NCBI GenBank assembly: GCA_964030785.1
Contig: OZ034978.1
Span: 13,195,953 to 13,259,952, forward strand
Direction: 5' to 3'
DNA length: 64,000 nucleotides
From: Siderastrea siderea
Taxonomy: Eukaryota; Cnidaria; Anthozoa; Scleractinia; Rhizangiidae
In this document: positions 10,884 to 40,276 of the stretch, piece by piece
Position numbering within the stretch: position 1 is the stretch's first letter
Layout: every line of letters starts with the position of its first letter
Translations under genes and position numbers: made by a program
Notes under the pieces: model-generated
Told to the model about the DNA's origin: nothing
What the model saw: only the letters and a program-made list of their open reading frames with translations
Database searches by the model: none

Positions 10884-12457
10884 TTACATTTGTGATTTGT
10901 CTCGTAAATCTTTATATGCGTCGAGCGGTAAATCGTCATCATCATCTTCCTCATTAAGTTTTTCTGTAGAGGCCCTCAAGGCTTTTTTTGGCGGAGCTCG
11001 CCGTGTAGACCCAGGCGTGCTTCGCGCAGAGGAGCCTCGCCTGTCTGAGCTTGGCTCATCACTAGGCTCCACTCCTTTGAGAGCATCTACCGGACTCAGA
11101 CCCCGGGCAGAGTTAAAACAAAAGCTGAATATGATGCAGCATAACAAAGCAAACAAGTTTAGAAGGCCAATAGCCAGACCCACCCCTCCAACTACTTTCT
11201 TTCTGTCGTCGTAAGAGTAGTTGAGGCCCGTGCACCCTAGAATGTTGATGACGTCAACAGGGTTTTTAGTGTCCATATCGTACCCGCATTTTGGTGTCGG
11301 GAACTTACAGCAAGACGGCGGAACCCTGTTGTTTACCCCCTGAAAAGAACATAAAGAGGTGTGTAAGATTGAAAGAAAATTAAACGCGTTCACGTTTCAT
11401 AGCTAGTATGTCAGGTCATCTAGGGGGATTTTCACCCCTTGACCCTTCATACACAAAGTCGGATGCTCTATCGAATGACCTGCATGAAATCCCCGCGTCT
11501 CTACTCTTCCCGTTCTCTCACCCCAGATTAAGGTAAGGTAAGAGACAATGGAAACGAGTTAAAGCCATGTGAGGTGATGACGAGAAAAAGCATCCGATTG
11601 TGCGTGGAAGGTCATAGGCTGGCGTTTGTTACAGGCTCGGACATACTCAATACAGCCTATGTGCGCGTCCGCCCCTTGTACGACGCGGACAAAGAAGAGG
11701 ACGCGCACGTAGGCTCGCAAAGCGTCCACACAAAAATTTGAAGAGAAAGAGATCATCGCAGTTATTATGCAACTATACTATAAATGGGACTCGACTATTA
11801 GATTTAATATTAAAATATTAAACTTAACTATTAAATATTTAACTAGACTATTAAATTAAATAGACTCTTAAATAGTCCTCGGGTGCCGGTACAAACGCTT
11901 TAACGCTTTGATCTGTGAAGCCAATTATGACAATGGGAGGTGATGAATGATAACAAAAATTTGTCACAAACCTGAGCTGCCGCCCACTTGGAGGTGAACC
12001 AATCACGGTAGTCCGTTATTCCACAGCACGCATAAGTCCGCTGGATTTGATCGAAGGCCTGCGTCACCTTCTTGTCCAGTCCATACTCGGCCATCATCTG
12101 CATGCCGTTGTCAAATTTCTGTTTTTCCATATTCACTTCACTGGTCATCGTAAAATAAACGAGTGCCAATATAAACTCGAGCAGGAATAATATAATAAGT
12201 ATAACAGCAAGCAGTGTTAAAAGTCGATTGTTTTCCTTTGCTATGGCAAAGAAGCTCAACGCTGTTATTATCAGAAGAAGAATCAAAAGACCGATTCTGA
12301 GTCCGTAGTTGACGGGGAAGGCAGCTCCTTTCATTGTAAGGTAGTCTCCAAAGGGCGTTGGTACTGTGACAGCGAAGATGATTAATGACAGGCCAGAGAG
12401 GAAAAACAGAGTCAGAAATCCCGCGATCGACCATTTTATGATATCTTTTGTTTCCAT
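10884..12457 (-). CDS. Tetraspanin, two exons, long acidic C-terminal tail
   Basis: Exon 1 is 12457-11972 and exon 2 is 11339-10884, joined in phase 0 (CAG|GT ... TTTTCAG|GG), giving 313 aa. Membrane segments are at ~10-32, ~53-73 and ~79-103, then a large extracellular loop, then TM4 at ~211-236. The loop has the family's CCG motif at 144-146, a second CC at 172-173 (PPSCCKF), and C180 and C198, a normal six-cysteine set. Tetraspanins organise membrane microdomains with integrins and other receptors. The cytoplasmic tail of ~77 aa is far longer than the 5-20 usual in the family. It is Ser/Pro/Arg-rich with EEDDDDD near its end and no tyrosine sorting motif of the usual kind. The start at METKD leaves a short N-tail before TM1, as expected. 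The subfamily cannot be assigned by eye. Confidence 0.9.
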
Positions 12458-12501
12458 GCTGCTTCAGTGTGTTCCTAGATATCTATGCACGTATGAAAAA
12501 C

Positions 12502-12545
12502 AATAAATAAATAAATAAATAAATAAATAAACAAATAAATAAATT
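12502..12545. repeat. (AAAT)n microsatellite
   Basis: About ten AAAT units with one AAAC variant, just upstream of the tetraspanin start codon. Confidence 0.9.
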
Positions 12546-12807
12546 ATTCAATTAAGCCGCGCCTTAGACATAGGCATCTACGGTACCTCAATATAACAGC
12601 CACTTTATTTTGGCTAAGCAAATGCCCAGTCAATTCTTTTTACCTAAGAACCCCTTCAATACGGCAACTTTTAAGGACAAAAAGGCTAACGGCCACTTCC
12701 AAGGATAAGCCCTAACTTCAGGTTGAAATTATATGCAGTGTGGCTTTTTTTTTCTGAGAGGCGCTGACGTGCCAAACTGACAATGACGCGTTTTATGCTC
12801 ACAATGA

Positions 12808-12987
12808 CAGTGGTGGATCCATAATTTTTGAAGGTGGGTGGCTGACCTAACAGAATGATATCGGAACAATCGGAGACAAAATCGCCTCAGTGATAGTTTT
12901 GTTCCCTTTCTTGATTTCATTGCTTAAACGCCCCCCAAAGAGGAGGATGGCTAGCCACCTAATCCACCTCCCTGGATCCGCCCCTCA
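12808..12987. mobile_element. Short hAT-like MITE (candidate)
   Basis: The left end CAGTGGTGGATCCATAATTT and the inverse of the right end (TGAGGGGCGGATCCAGGGAGG-like, 12987 leftward) share the GGATCCA core. CAATGA occurs just outside both ends (12803-12808 overlap and 12986-12991), compatible with a target duplication. About 180 bp, non-coding. Boundaries are approximate. Confidence 0.45.
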
Positions 12988-12989
12988 AT

Positions 12990-13494
12990 GAATTGTCCAT
13001 ACGGCGCTTGACCGGTTGAATCTGTTGCATGTTCAGTGGCCAGGGAGCAAAAACTCTCCTGTCAAATCTGTATCCTAAATATAAATCAAATCGGTTAAAG
13101 TTCGTTTCGCAAACAAAGCATTTATTGGCCGATGCACCTTCTATCATCGTTTCAGTAATCGTTCATGTGATTTGCTGTTGCCGTATGGATATTTATTCGA
13201 CACATCCTTCCATGACTTTTATGTGGACTGTGCACTGATTGATCGCTTGGGCCTCGGCAAATGGATTTGGTATCCTGAATATTGCTGAATGGTGCTGTAG
13301 AAACTTTGTTCAACAACTTATCAAGATAAGGTAAATTGGCTACCGTAAAGAGATGGAAAGCTGACGTTAGAGCGTTAGCCCTTCGTCAGAGCGAATCAAG
13401 GAATTGTGGGTTGCACTTGGCTAGGAACATGGCAACGTGAAAAACAAGAATAAATTAACTCAGTTGATAAATCCAAAATTTTGTGTTTCACGTC

Positions 13495-13538
<44 letters not shown>

Positions 13539-14560
13539 GTTTGTTTGTTTGTTGAACTTTCAACATTAGTCAACAGGGTGGTCAAGCACGTTCAAAATGG
13601 CCAATTTAACATTGCAGAACGGTGTTGAATGCAAATGTTGCGCCCGTTTGTCGGGGGTGTTAAGGTCTCTCAGATATCTACCATTGGAGATTAAGTTCCT
13701 CGCGCCAACGGCCCATCGTCCATTATCGAAATAGTCTCCATGCGCATCCTTTTGAACTGCTTATCCAAAATCACTTCTCAAGTAGAATGGAGGAATAAAG
13801 GGGTTCTGGAGAAGTATGTGATCAAATAGATACAGTAAACACTACACGAACGAACACCTGCAGTGAATTTCTCTTGTTCACTTTGCGTTCAAAAAAGTAA
13901 ATAATTGACCACCACCCCCTCAAAAAGCGTGATAGACCATCAATGGCTTCTTTTTAGTTCATTAGTTTTGGCGAATTCGTTGTTGTACGACAATGGTGTG
14001 CATCGGTAGACAACGACCTGAAAATCAATTTGATCGCGCCGACTGTTGTTTGTCGTCTTAACGGGTCTTAGACTTACCTCGATTTGAAGCCCATCTCTTC
14101 ATCTTAGAATTTCCACCATCAGCCAGTTTTTAGGAAATTCTTCCCATCGTTGATCGTCAATGATATATTTTGTATTTTTGGGAAACACTATTACAAACTT
14201 ACCCGTTCGAAGCTAATCGAATGTGATGTTAATCCGCCATATTTTTCCAAAGATCATTCATTTTTAATGATTACTGGAAGTTTCAGACCAGGTTACACAA
14301 AATCTCTTGCTTACTCAAGCGTCACGGAATTTAAAATGTTTTTCAGCTCTAAATTGTTGAGTAAACTGTGTTTCTTTTATTGGCAAAGTTTATCAACAGT
14401 AACCAACAGAAAACGGGTACCCGTTATCGTCTCGATTGTCCACAACATCTTGGGCGGGATTAGGGGATTATAATTGATCGAAATGGGATGCGGGATTATA
14501 GAAATGTAGAAAGAATCTGTGAGGAGGATGAAAAAGGGGGAAATGCTTCATTTTGCAGAA
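12990..14560. other. Intergenic region without recognisable genes
   Basis: The short frames here show no domain. A phrase near 13360-13400 (GAGCGTTAGCCCTTCGTCAG) resembles a dispersed coral repeat I recall. No intact element or RNA gene was seen. This region could hide the unlocated last LIMK exon, but I could not recognise it. Confidence 0.4.
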
Positions 14561-15337
14561 TTAGACCATTTTCATTATGACGTCACACGCGCTAAGGTTT
14601 CTGGTAGTTGTAGTAAAGATCGCGCCCAGTGTCGCGCGACCGCGGGAAAGTGTCAAAAAATCAGCAGAAGCGCCATGTCGGCCAAGGCAAGCTACCAGCA
14701 GGTGTTTTACAAAGTTATGTGCTCGATTGCTATAAAAATTAAAAGAAATTCAGCATGGAGTTTTTATGTTTTTTTTTTCGATAAACGAGGAATTGCAAAG
14801 TGCTGTTAACGAACATTTCAATGGAAAACTTTTTTCCCAAATTCTGGATACCGAGTGTGTAGCAGGAAAATGTGTCAATGTGCCAATATAATTTCCCTCA
14901 TGAGAAAAAGAATCGAAGGGGAGGAGGGAGTATCTGAGATAGGAGATATGGAACAATTAGAACAGTTTTTAAATAACAGAACCAAATGGAGATCGAAGCA
15001 ATAAAAGTTTTATATCCAGCATAGTTTGACATAGTGCAAAACAAAACAACTAACACAGTGAAATGCTTTGAGCGACTCGCTCTGAGATTTAATAAAAAGA
15101 AAACAAAGCAAAGACATTTTAACAATATTTCGCTTTGAGTGCATCGGCAGTTCTAAGTTAAGTCATTGAAATGGAAGAGAAATACAATTCACTACTACAA
15201 GTTAACGCAAACCATGTAAAGATGATTAAAATATTCCGTCAACTGAAAAAGCTAGCAATGTTATTCGCACTAAGACGGCCGAACGATTTTTTGCGTTCAA
15301 ACAACCCAATGTGCAGTACCAAAGAAAATCAAATTTG

Positions 15338-16690
15338 GCTTGAGTAAGTAAGTAAAACATTATTTATACAGGGTGGCCCATTCAGCACAGTGGCTGGTCT
15401 CCAGAGGGGCCCTGCTAAATACAATTTCTAAAAATATAAAATATCTAATTGTTTAAAATAGTTATAAAAATAGAGTTAAAAGCTAATGTTTAGTAATTAA
15501 AATAGTTATATAAAAAGAGTTTAAAAACTAAAACGAATTACAAGCATGAACGGTATATAGAAAAGATAAATATCGTAAATTAAGTGCTATGAAAAAAAGT
15601 GGGCTTTAACAAGATTTTTAAAAGAGGAGAGAGATGCAGCTTGTTGGATTTTTAAAGGTAGTGAGTTAAAAAGGGCTGAGCCAGAAAATCTAAAAGTACG
15701 CTTGCCAAGGCTAAGCTTGGGTTTAGGTAGATGGAGGTCAGCCTTCCTTCGAGTGTTGTAGCCATGTACATTGTAGTTCCTAATGAAATAGTTACTTAAA
15801 TACTGAGGAACTAAGTTATGCAGACATTTATAAACTAAAACACATTTGTGTATTTTACGGTTTGTTTCTAAGTCAGCCCACCCTAAAACATTAAAAGTAT
15901 CTCTAGAAGAGTCTCGCTTAAGAATGATACGGGCAGCACGGTTTTGCAGTCGCTGTAGACTTTTGCTGGAGCCAACAGACAGTTCACCCCAAGCAGTGTC
16001 AGTATAACTTAAGATTGGGTCAATAAGGGTATTGTAGACACACTTTGCTGCTTTAAGAGTGAGGCAAGATCGTATCCGTGCAAGAAGTCCCAGACGCTTA
16101 TTAACTTTGTTACAAGTAGTGTCTATATGCTCTTTCCAGTGAAGCTGTTCATCGAGCATAGTCCCAAGGTAATTGAACTTTGTCACTCTCTCTATGTCCT
16201 TGCCTTGAGTCTGCAGGACAAAGTCTGAGGTGGTTTGCAGCAATTGTCTTGTTCTAAAGAGTAACCCTTTGGTTTTGCTCTGATTTAGTATTAGCTTACT
16301 GTCCACCAACCACTGCTCAACACGGTTGAGGTCTTCTTGTAAATTTTCCCTAATGTTGTTGACCTCAGATCCAGAATAATAGATAACAGTGTCATCCGCA
16401 TACATGCTAATCGACGAGTGAAGTAAACATTGAGGCAAATCGTTTATGTGTATCACAAATAATAGAGGCCCCAACAAGGAACCCTGAGGAACACCGTAGT
16501 CGAGAGGAAGGCTAGATGATAACTCCTTTCCATATTGAACTCGCTGCGAGCGAGTGGTGAGATAGTTTCTGAACCAGCGGAGACTGTGTCCTCTAACTCC
16601 ATAGTGCTCTAGCTTGTGAAGGAGACATTTGTGATCAACAAGATCGAAAGCCTTTTTTAAGTCAATAAAGGCAGCGCCAGTCAACTGTTG
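15338..16690 (-). mobile_element. 5'-truncated non-LTR retrotransposon (CR1/jockey-like)
   Basis: The frame at 16684-15587 (365 aa) carries the reverse transcriptase core and the C-terminal part of ORF2. The sequence downstream (15586-15350) is a 3' UTR ending in TTATACAGGG on the plus strand, with a (TTAC)n-type tail (agtaagtaagtaa at 15341-15354). The upstream edge at ~16690 falls inside the RT domain, so the copy is 5'-truncated, as is typical of target-primed reverse transcription. It sits between the two inverted-repeat arms. Confidence 0.8.
15587..16684 (-). CDS. Reverse transcriptase fragment of LINE ORF2
   Basis: RT blocks in order: [14 protein letters not shown] (residues ~11-24), [13 protein letters not shown] (~64-76), the catalytic YADDT (~95-99), [10 protein letters not shown] (~133-142) and [18 protein letters not shown] (~168-185). 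A C-terminal region with YNTRRK and [13 protein letters not shown] motifs, typical of CR1/jockey-like LINE proteins, precedes the stop. The endonuclease domain and the first RT blocks are missing through 5' truncation. The remaining 365 codons have no stop or frameshift, which suggests a fairly recent insertion. The first in-frame ATG is not a native start. Confidence 0.85.
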   Translation of the reverse strand: MTGAAFIDLKKAFDLVDHKCLLHKLEHYGVRGHSLRWFRNYLTTRSQRVQYGKELSSSLPLDYGVPQGSLLGPLLFVIHINDLPQCLLHSSISMYADDTVIYYSGSEVNNIRENLQEDLNRVEQWLVDSKLILNQSKTKGLLFRTRQLLQTTSDFVLQTQGKDIERVTKFNYLGTMLDEQLHWKEHIDTTCNKVNKRLGLLARIRSCLTLKAAKCVYNTLIDPILSYTDTAWGELSVGSSKSLQRLQNRAARIILKRDSSRDTFNVLGWADLETNRKIHKCVLVYKCLHNLVPQYLSNYFIRNYNVHGYNTRRKADLHLPKPKLSLGKRTFRFSGSALFNSLPLKIQQAASLSSFKNLVKAHFFS

Positions 16691-17745
16691 TCCAGAAACA
16701 ACGCTAACTCAGTCTAGAATAGTTTCTATTACTATTTTTTTGAATTATTTTACCATTTTGCGAAATAAGACATAAGCTTAATAAACAAAACCTACAAAGA
16801 CAAAACCGTGAAAGTTTATACGCACAACTGACATTTTCTCGCCAAGATTAACTGTAATAAATGCAATTGCAATATCAGATCGCTTATTTTAATTTTAATA
16901 CGAAATTCCATGAAAAGACAAACAGAGGAAAAGGGAAAACAAGCCTTCAGGTATGAAAAAAATATTAAGAATAGCACCGGCTTGCTGTCCTGGGAAAGCA
17001 AAATGCCTCGAGTACAATTCCGCTTAACTTGACACTGTTTTGTACCAAATTTCTGCTAGTTTTTTAAACATTTCAAGAAAGCTATTGTAAATGTGGATTC
17101 ACTCCTAGTTAAAAAATTCTTACGAAGTCAATCCACAGTCAAATATGTAATTTTCCAACGGTTGAAGTCGGAGAAATACTTAAAATCGATCGTTGTCCTT
17201 GGAAATAAAAACGACACTGGCAATATTTACCGTCTGTTCTCGAACAAGGATTTCTTTGCTCTATTAAACCTCTCCAATTTCTTCTCTAACCGCCGTCGAG
17301 TATTCTTCAGGTCTTTTCCTTGTAGCAACAAGCTTTTAAAAGAAATGCCTTCAAAAGACTTCATCCTATTGCTAAGGATGCATGTAAAATTACTGGCCTG
17401 AAAATCGAGTGTACAAGAAGCCCACCGCTAAAAAAAGTTTTGTATAAACGCACCGAGTGTGAAACGATTAAAAAAACCCTGCAAAAAAAAGCTTCCTTAC
17501 TCTTACATTGTTGTCTCTTGACGTGTCCTGGTGGGGTAAAAGCAGTTTTGTCGCTTATTTCACTCGAGGTCCTCTCAGTTATGCACATTATAGATGAGTA
17601 TGATCGACCAACTCGGCCGCCATTGCATTGCATGTGTTTTTGTGGATTACTTTGAATTTTCCCGCGATTGAGCGACCCTGGGCGCAATCTTTACTACAAC
17701 TACCAGAAACCTTTGCGTGTGTGACGTCATAATGAAAATGGTCTA

Positions 17746-20066
17746 TTGGAGCCCTGTGACAAATGACCCAGCTGGCACTGAACGCTAGTATACCTTGACG
17801 TCTGGCTCCATTTCGGACGAACGCTAATTGCGGGTAGTGACTTGGGAACGAGAGTTCCCAGTACTGTTAGGCATGTTCTCTTTGCGCATGAACGTTGTGC
17901 CATTCGGTGGGGTCTTGAATTCTCGCATTCATTCAAATTCTCTCTCTCCCTTGTCACGCGCAAAAGAGAGCTCTGGTGTCGAGAATGGAATTCTCACAAA
18001 AAGACTCGGGTCAACGAGAGGAGGATTTGGGTACTAGACGCGAAGAAAGTCACCGTGCTCAGCGACGACCCAGTCGCGTACCATTCTAGAGCGAGTGACT
18101 GCCGCTGGGATGATGCAGAAATTGACGGGCATACGCTAAGCGTGCTTACTTCGAATAGCTTTCAAGAATCAGTGAGATTAATTTTTCTAAACACGTCTAC
18201 ACTATTTATAATACACTGTTCTCTTCTTTTGACCGATCCGTTCCGAGTTTGACCCTGACCCGTCTTTTCAGTGAGACGACAAATGGAACTAACGTACACG
18301 TAGAGCAAAATCTGGCAAGAGTAGAAAACTATTGAGGTCCCCGGCGAGTAACCTGCGCTTAAGGGAAGGGGGGTGGGGGTACAAGGTTTCCTTCTTTGAT
18401 GTTTCATGTTTATACAGAGCGAGAGGAGTAAAAAATCAGGCAAACAACTTGAATAAAGGCTGCAGACGAAACGTCACCCGCTGTTTACCATTCACCAAAC
18501 ATTTCAAAGATTTCAATTCACATCAACGTATTCCAGTATTTTAAGGTTTGATTCTGAGTGTTAGGATTAAGTAACCATAACCGAAAGATAAACAGACACT
18601 GATCTCAGGTCCAAAATATGTCACTATTATCAAAATCACGAGCAACCACGGATCGTTCATCATTTTACTTAAAAAAAAATTATTTCCAAAGAAGGTGAGT
18701 GAAGAACGTAAACAAGAATTAAAAGAATGAGTGAAAGAATCCCAAGATGGTGATTGATCGTTAGCGTGAGGTACATATTAAAGTACCTCAGTTCGAGTCT
18801 TGTCATTTGCTTTGATTTACAATCCATTACTATTAAGTTTCTCTGTAGTAAAAAATTGTTTTTAAATACACCCGACACACAATTGCCTCAGTGTGTAAAC
18901 GCGTGATTTGTGATTCAATATCGGTGCGTTTCCGTGTAAACACGCATATTATACCTGTACTTCATGGCCACATAAACCGTTTATCCTTGCACCGAGGTTC
19001 ATAAAGTAAAGGGATTCTTAGCTTTAGACTAGTGCTAAGCTTATTCGCAGAAAACTGAAGCCATATTTGAAAGTTTTGGAATGAGTGTTACTTTCCCAGA
19101 TCCCCAAACGTTATCGAGATTCGGCCTCGAGGTGTCGTTGTCAGGGGGGATATTGAATTAGCTTATTCGCCAATATATGCAAAGTTTACGCTAGGTCAGT
19201 GAATTTTTTTTTGGATGAAAAGTCCTTTCGTACAAAGGTCTAGTGCGCTCCTCGGAATCTTGTTAGAACTACGATGCCTTTCGAGAGTCTTCAGGGAATC
19301 ATCGCAAGACTGTTGAGAATCTACTGAGAACGTTGGAATATCTTCGAAATCTTCGGTAACCTTCGGGCGAGTTTCGGAAGACTCCGGGTTGTTGGTGCGT
19401 GAATAGTCCACCTACGAGGTCCGTGCTGCGAAATTTTGACCAATCAAAATCCTCCATACCATCACAGGTAAGTTTCCCACAGTTCATCGGAGCTTGTGGT
19501 GTGTTTAGCTTTCGCAATCGCTTGACTCGCTGATTTTTCTCATGAGAGTGGATGGCAGTAGCGTGAATTCCATTTCAGATGGTATTGGAAGACCGACTTC
19601 GAGGTGAAGTGCCAGTGATTCGAGCCATTTCTCTAGGTCACAAAACTCGGGTCTGTTTCAGAAAGAGAAAAAAATAAAAAAAAATAATAATATAATAAAT
19701 TAACAAACGAGTACAGTCGAAACTCTCCTAATACGATTAAGGTAAAAAGGGTACAAAAATGATGCCCATCAAAGCCAGTGCCTAGATACGATTTCTGTGA
19801 CATGAAGCGATTAGGAACACTACTACTCTCCTCCCCTCCCCCCCCCCCGAATGAAAGACTGGTCAATCCCAGGGTCTCCACTAGCACGTTTTTAGTTTCC
19901 ATAACGGTTCACTGATGTCCATTCACACACCTAGGGGGAGAGGGATAGTGCGAAATAAAGAGTCTTATACAAGATAACATAATGCAGACCAAGCCACCGA
20001 CCCTACAATCGCACGTCCGGTGGAAACTGGTCCTACACGCTAACAACTGCCACATTCTCTCTTCAC
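17746..20066. other. Intergenic stretch with a GAAGA-type degenerate minisatellite
   Basis: No gene recognised. At 19245-19400 short words (CTTCGAAATC, CTTCGGTAAC, CTTCGGGCG, TTTCGGAAGAC) repeat imperfectly, a decayed minisatellite. The open frame on its minus strand (19411-19196) is rich in E/D/S/R because of this repeat. The frame at 17842-18252 has no known domain. A C-run lies at 19837-19847. Confidence 0.4.
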
Positions 20067-20460
20067 CCAGGGAATGGTTGTTCAAAGGGTGGATAACCCT
20101 ATCGACCGGATAAATCGCTATCCAGTGGATAAATGATAAGAAAACAAAGAACACTCTCCACTGGATAGTTATTTATCTGGGCCCAGTTGTTCAAAGCAGG
20201 GTTAAGGTAACCCAGGATTAGTGTCAATATTTAATTTCGTTTTACAGCCAAACGACACGGGTTCCTGTAAATCTTTGTTGCCCTGCATTTTGAAGTTGGT
20301 TGCTTTCAAACGGTTACTTGGAGTTTGCTGTGAAATCTATTTTAAAATAAGAGAAACAGGGACCTTGGTTAAATCTTAATCCCAGGTTAGCGTTAACTGG
20401 CGTTCGAACAACCGGGTCCTGGTAGATAGAGTTATCCGCTCTTTGAACAACTGGGGCCAG
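20067..20460. mobile_element. MITE interrupted by a second MITE
   Basis: Outer element: CCAGGGAATGGTTGTTCAAA at 20067, with GGTGGATAACC and GCTATCCAGTGGAT inside; its right end (GAGTTATCCGCTCTTTGAAC, then CTGGGGCC, to 20460) is the inverse. Inner element: GGGCCCAGTTGTTCAAAGC at 20179 to GTTCGAACAACCGGGTCC at 20419, also inverted. The inner copy lies inside the TGGATAGTTATTTATCT repeat part of the outer one. Both families share a GTTGTTCAAAG terminal motif, so they are probably mobilised by related transposases. Confidence 0.7.
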
Positions 20461-21113
20461 GTATATAAATGGCAACCGGTGACATACTGCTGGGGGAACC
20501 TTGCGATTAACTACAATTCCAGACACATTTCTTGGGACACTTTCCCCGTCCGCCCCCCAATGTTGATAACAATGACTTGCCGCACAACCAAAATTGGTTC
20601 ACTCAACATTGAGGGTAGGAAGAGCCACAGATTCAGACAGGTGAATTGTGACATTGAGAGAAGTGCTCCAACACAATGTGACCGGGGTTGTAGCATCCTA
20701 TCCAGGGGGGTGTAGCAATGCTTGCAGTTGCTTCATGCTTCAGAAACCGGGGATAAGCCTCAGCCGCGTGAGTTCCCTGTGCCTCGTAAGCGACTTTACC
20801 TTACACCTCCATAATATACGTACAGTTCACTCGGTCCCAGTGACAGTAACATTCACACAAATTCCACCTTAGTAATAAGGATGCCTCCACAATACAGACT
20901 TTTAGGTCTGTCCCTTTGTGTTCGACTAAAACCGACAATATTTTCTAGTTTCGACACCTTTCTTTTGTTATTTCAGAGCAAACAGCCGTTTGGGCTCGAC
21001 TCTCCAGCCTTCAGACTTTAAAACCATTACGGATCACCTAAATGGAAAATCGCGATTGACTAAAACGAATCACTGACTATATTACGAAAAGCACAAAACT
21101 AGATTTAACGCAC

Positions 21114-38679
<17,566 letters not shown>

Positions 38680-38699
38680 CTTTCAAAAAGCAACAAGAC

Positions 38700-40276
38700 A
38701 AATATTAGGCAATTTAGTTGAGTGGTAATTTAACAAGTCAACAAATTTTAACCAACTTGACATCTCTTTCCCCTGCATCTTGCTCTCCCACTGATTTCTA
38801 CATTTTCGTCATTTTGCAAACTGCGGGCAGATTGCCAATGTAACCTGGCCTGTAGGTTCAGATTTATGTTGCGTTACGCAGCTGAAAAGCTGTGTCACGC
38901 CATTTCACCTTTCACGATGAGCCTCCACAGAAAACTCGTTACGGTCGGATACATGTTGAAACTGTTACTTACTTACTTACTTCTGAATCAACCATCTATA
39001 ACATTACGTTTTAAGGGCACTTCTACTGGGGAAGAGAAGCACGGTCCAATCTGTTCTTTGTGTCACTATCCTGTGGGGGGGGGGGGGGGACAGGGGGGTT
39101 TAAGCCTCCCGCTTCCCGTAACCTTTAATCCTGGTTCCCGCCCTGTATTTTATGGCTCCCGCCCCTTTGCATTTTTCGATTGCGAAATATTGCGCAATGT
39201 TGCGTAATTTTTCCCTTTTTCTCCCGCTTCCCGCCACCTTGGGAATCCCGCTTCCCGCCCCCTCTTCTCCTGCCTCCCGTACACCTCCCTCCCCCTTTTC
39301 TCCCGGTCTCCCGCCCCCCTGTCCCCCCCCCACTATCCTGTGACATCAGCTGGGCCCCGTATCGCGTCTGTTTTCCAAAAATTGCGATTTTTTTCGAAAA
39401 CGGAGCAAAATGTCAGCACGATTGTTTTTAGATCGTTTTCGCTGTTCACTCGAAAATCATTCGAATGTGAAAACGAACCAATTACGGGGAGTTCAAGACT
39501 AAACCTGTAAAATCACACATTCAACCAATTGTTTTAAAATTTGCGTTTCCGATCTCCACAGGGGGATACGTTTGGGGATATTTCACTTTCACTTAGATCC
39601 GTATCCGTGTGTACGGAACACAGTGGTGAAAACGCCACGAAAAGTTTCCCTTTCCAAATAAAAACACACCCGCGTAGAATTAAGGGCCTTAATCATCGAC
39701 TCCTGAGCTCTTTCTTACTCTTGGACTGCGTACACCTGCTTCTCACTGTGTTGTTCCTAGGAGAAAAGAACGACAGCTCACCGCCCACTCAATTGTGCGG
39801 CGTTTATACAAAGCCCAAGCCCGGAGGTCTCCATCTGTCCTTCCTCTAAGTCTTTTTATCGTTCGAAAAGAAATCGGGTACTTAATGGAAGCGTCTTTAA
39901 AAATGAAGGGAATCACAAAAAAAAAAAACGGATCTCTCTGAGTTCGGTCAGAACCTGAACTAATACTCATGATGGCAGCCATGGACAGCGGTGTGGTTCA
40001 CGACTGCTCTCCCACTGTAAGCTGGCCGTGCAGGTTCTCAACAAACCTGGGAGATATGTTTTGTAGTTCTCTGTATTAATTCACAAGTTGTTTGTAAATG
40101 AAGAGCGTCTGTGAGCGAGTTAGTTTTGTCCGCTAATATACAGCTATTTCACCAAGTAACGTTGTCAGATGAGAGCTTAAGCCTACGCGACAAGACCGCA
40201 GGTAATATGGGATTTTTATGTCTAAGTTCACCAAAATCAGCAGTACCTTGCTTGCCATACAACAGCAAGTACATTA
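38700..40276. other. Region upstream of LIMK, C-rich repeat at 39070-39340
   Basis: At 39070-39340 the words CTTCCCG, CTCCCGC and TCCCGCC repeat densely on the plus strand after a G-run, strongly strand-asymmetric. The rest is non-coding. On the minus strand at 39972-39945 an ATG frame MAAIMSISS ends in a possible donor TCAG|GT whose phase (1) fits the first resolved LIMK exon at 38679. This is only a candidate start exon: the donor is weak and the downstream sequence looks like a dispersed repeat. Confidence 0.35.

Larger units (their letters stand above)
14562..17745. repeat. Diverged inverted repeats flanking a LINE
   Basis: TAGACCATTTTCATTATGAC at 14562 recurs inverted at 17745. The similarity continues through GGTTTCTGGTAGTTGTAGTA and AAGAT(C/T)GCGCCCAG for about 100 bases in each arm, then fades near GCGGGAAA. 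The arms enclose ~3.2 kb, of which ~1.35 kb is a LINE insertion. They could be TIRs of one old DNA transposon or two solo elements in opposite orientation; the unrelated inner sequence does not decide it. Confidence 0.55.

Noticed and set aside
10879..11214. Plus-strand 111-aa open frame
   Set aside because: It is the antisense shadow of the tetraspanin's second exon, whose frame has TM4 and the cysteine pattern.
19196..19411. 71-aa minus frame rich in E, D and S as the LIMK last exon
   Set aside because: The sequence is a degenerate GAAGA-type minisatellite, phase and motif do not match the expected R-P-S/T-F continuation.
39945..39972. MAAIMSISS as the LIMK start exon
   Set aside because: Phase fits, but the donor is weak and the surrounding sequence looks like a dispersed repeat, so it is kept only as a candidate in the upstream-region entry.
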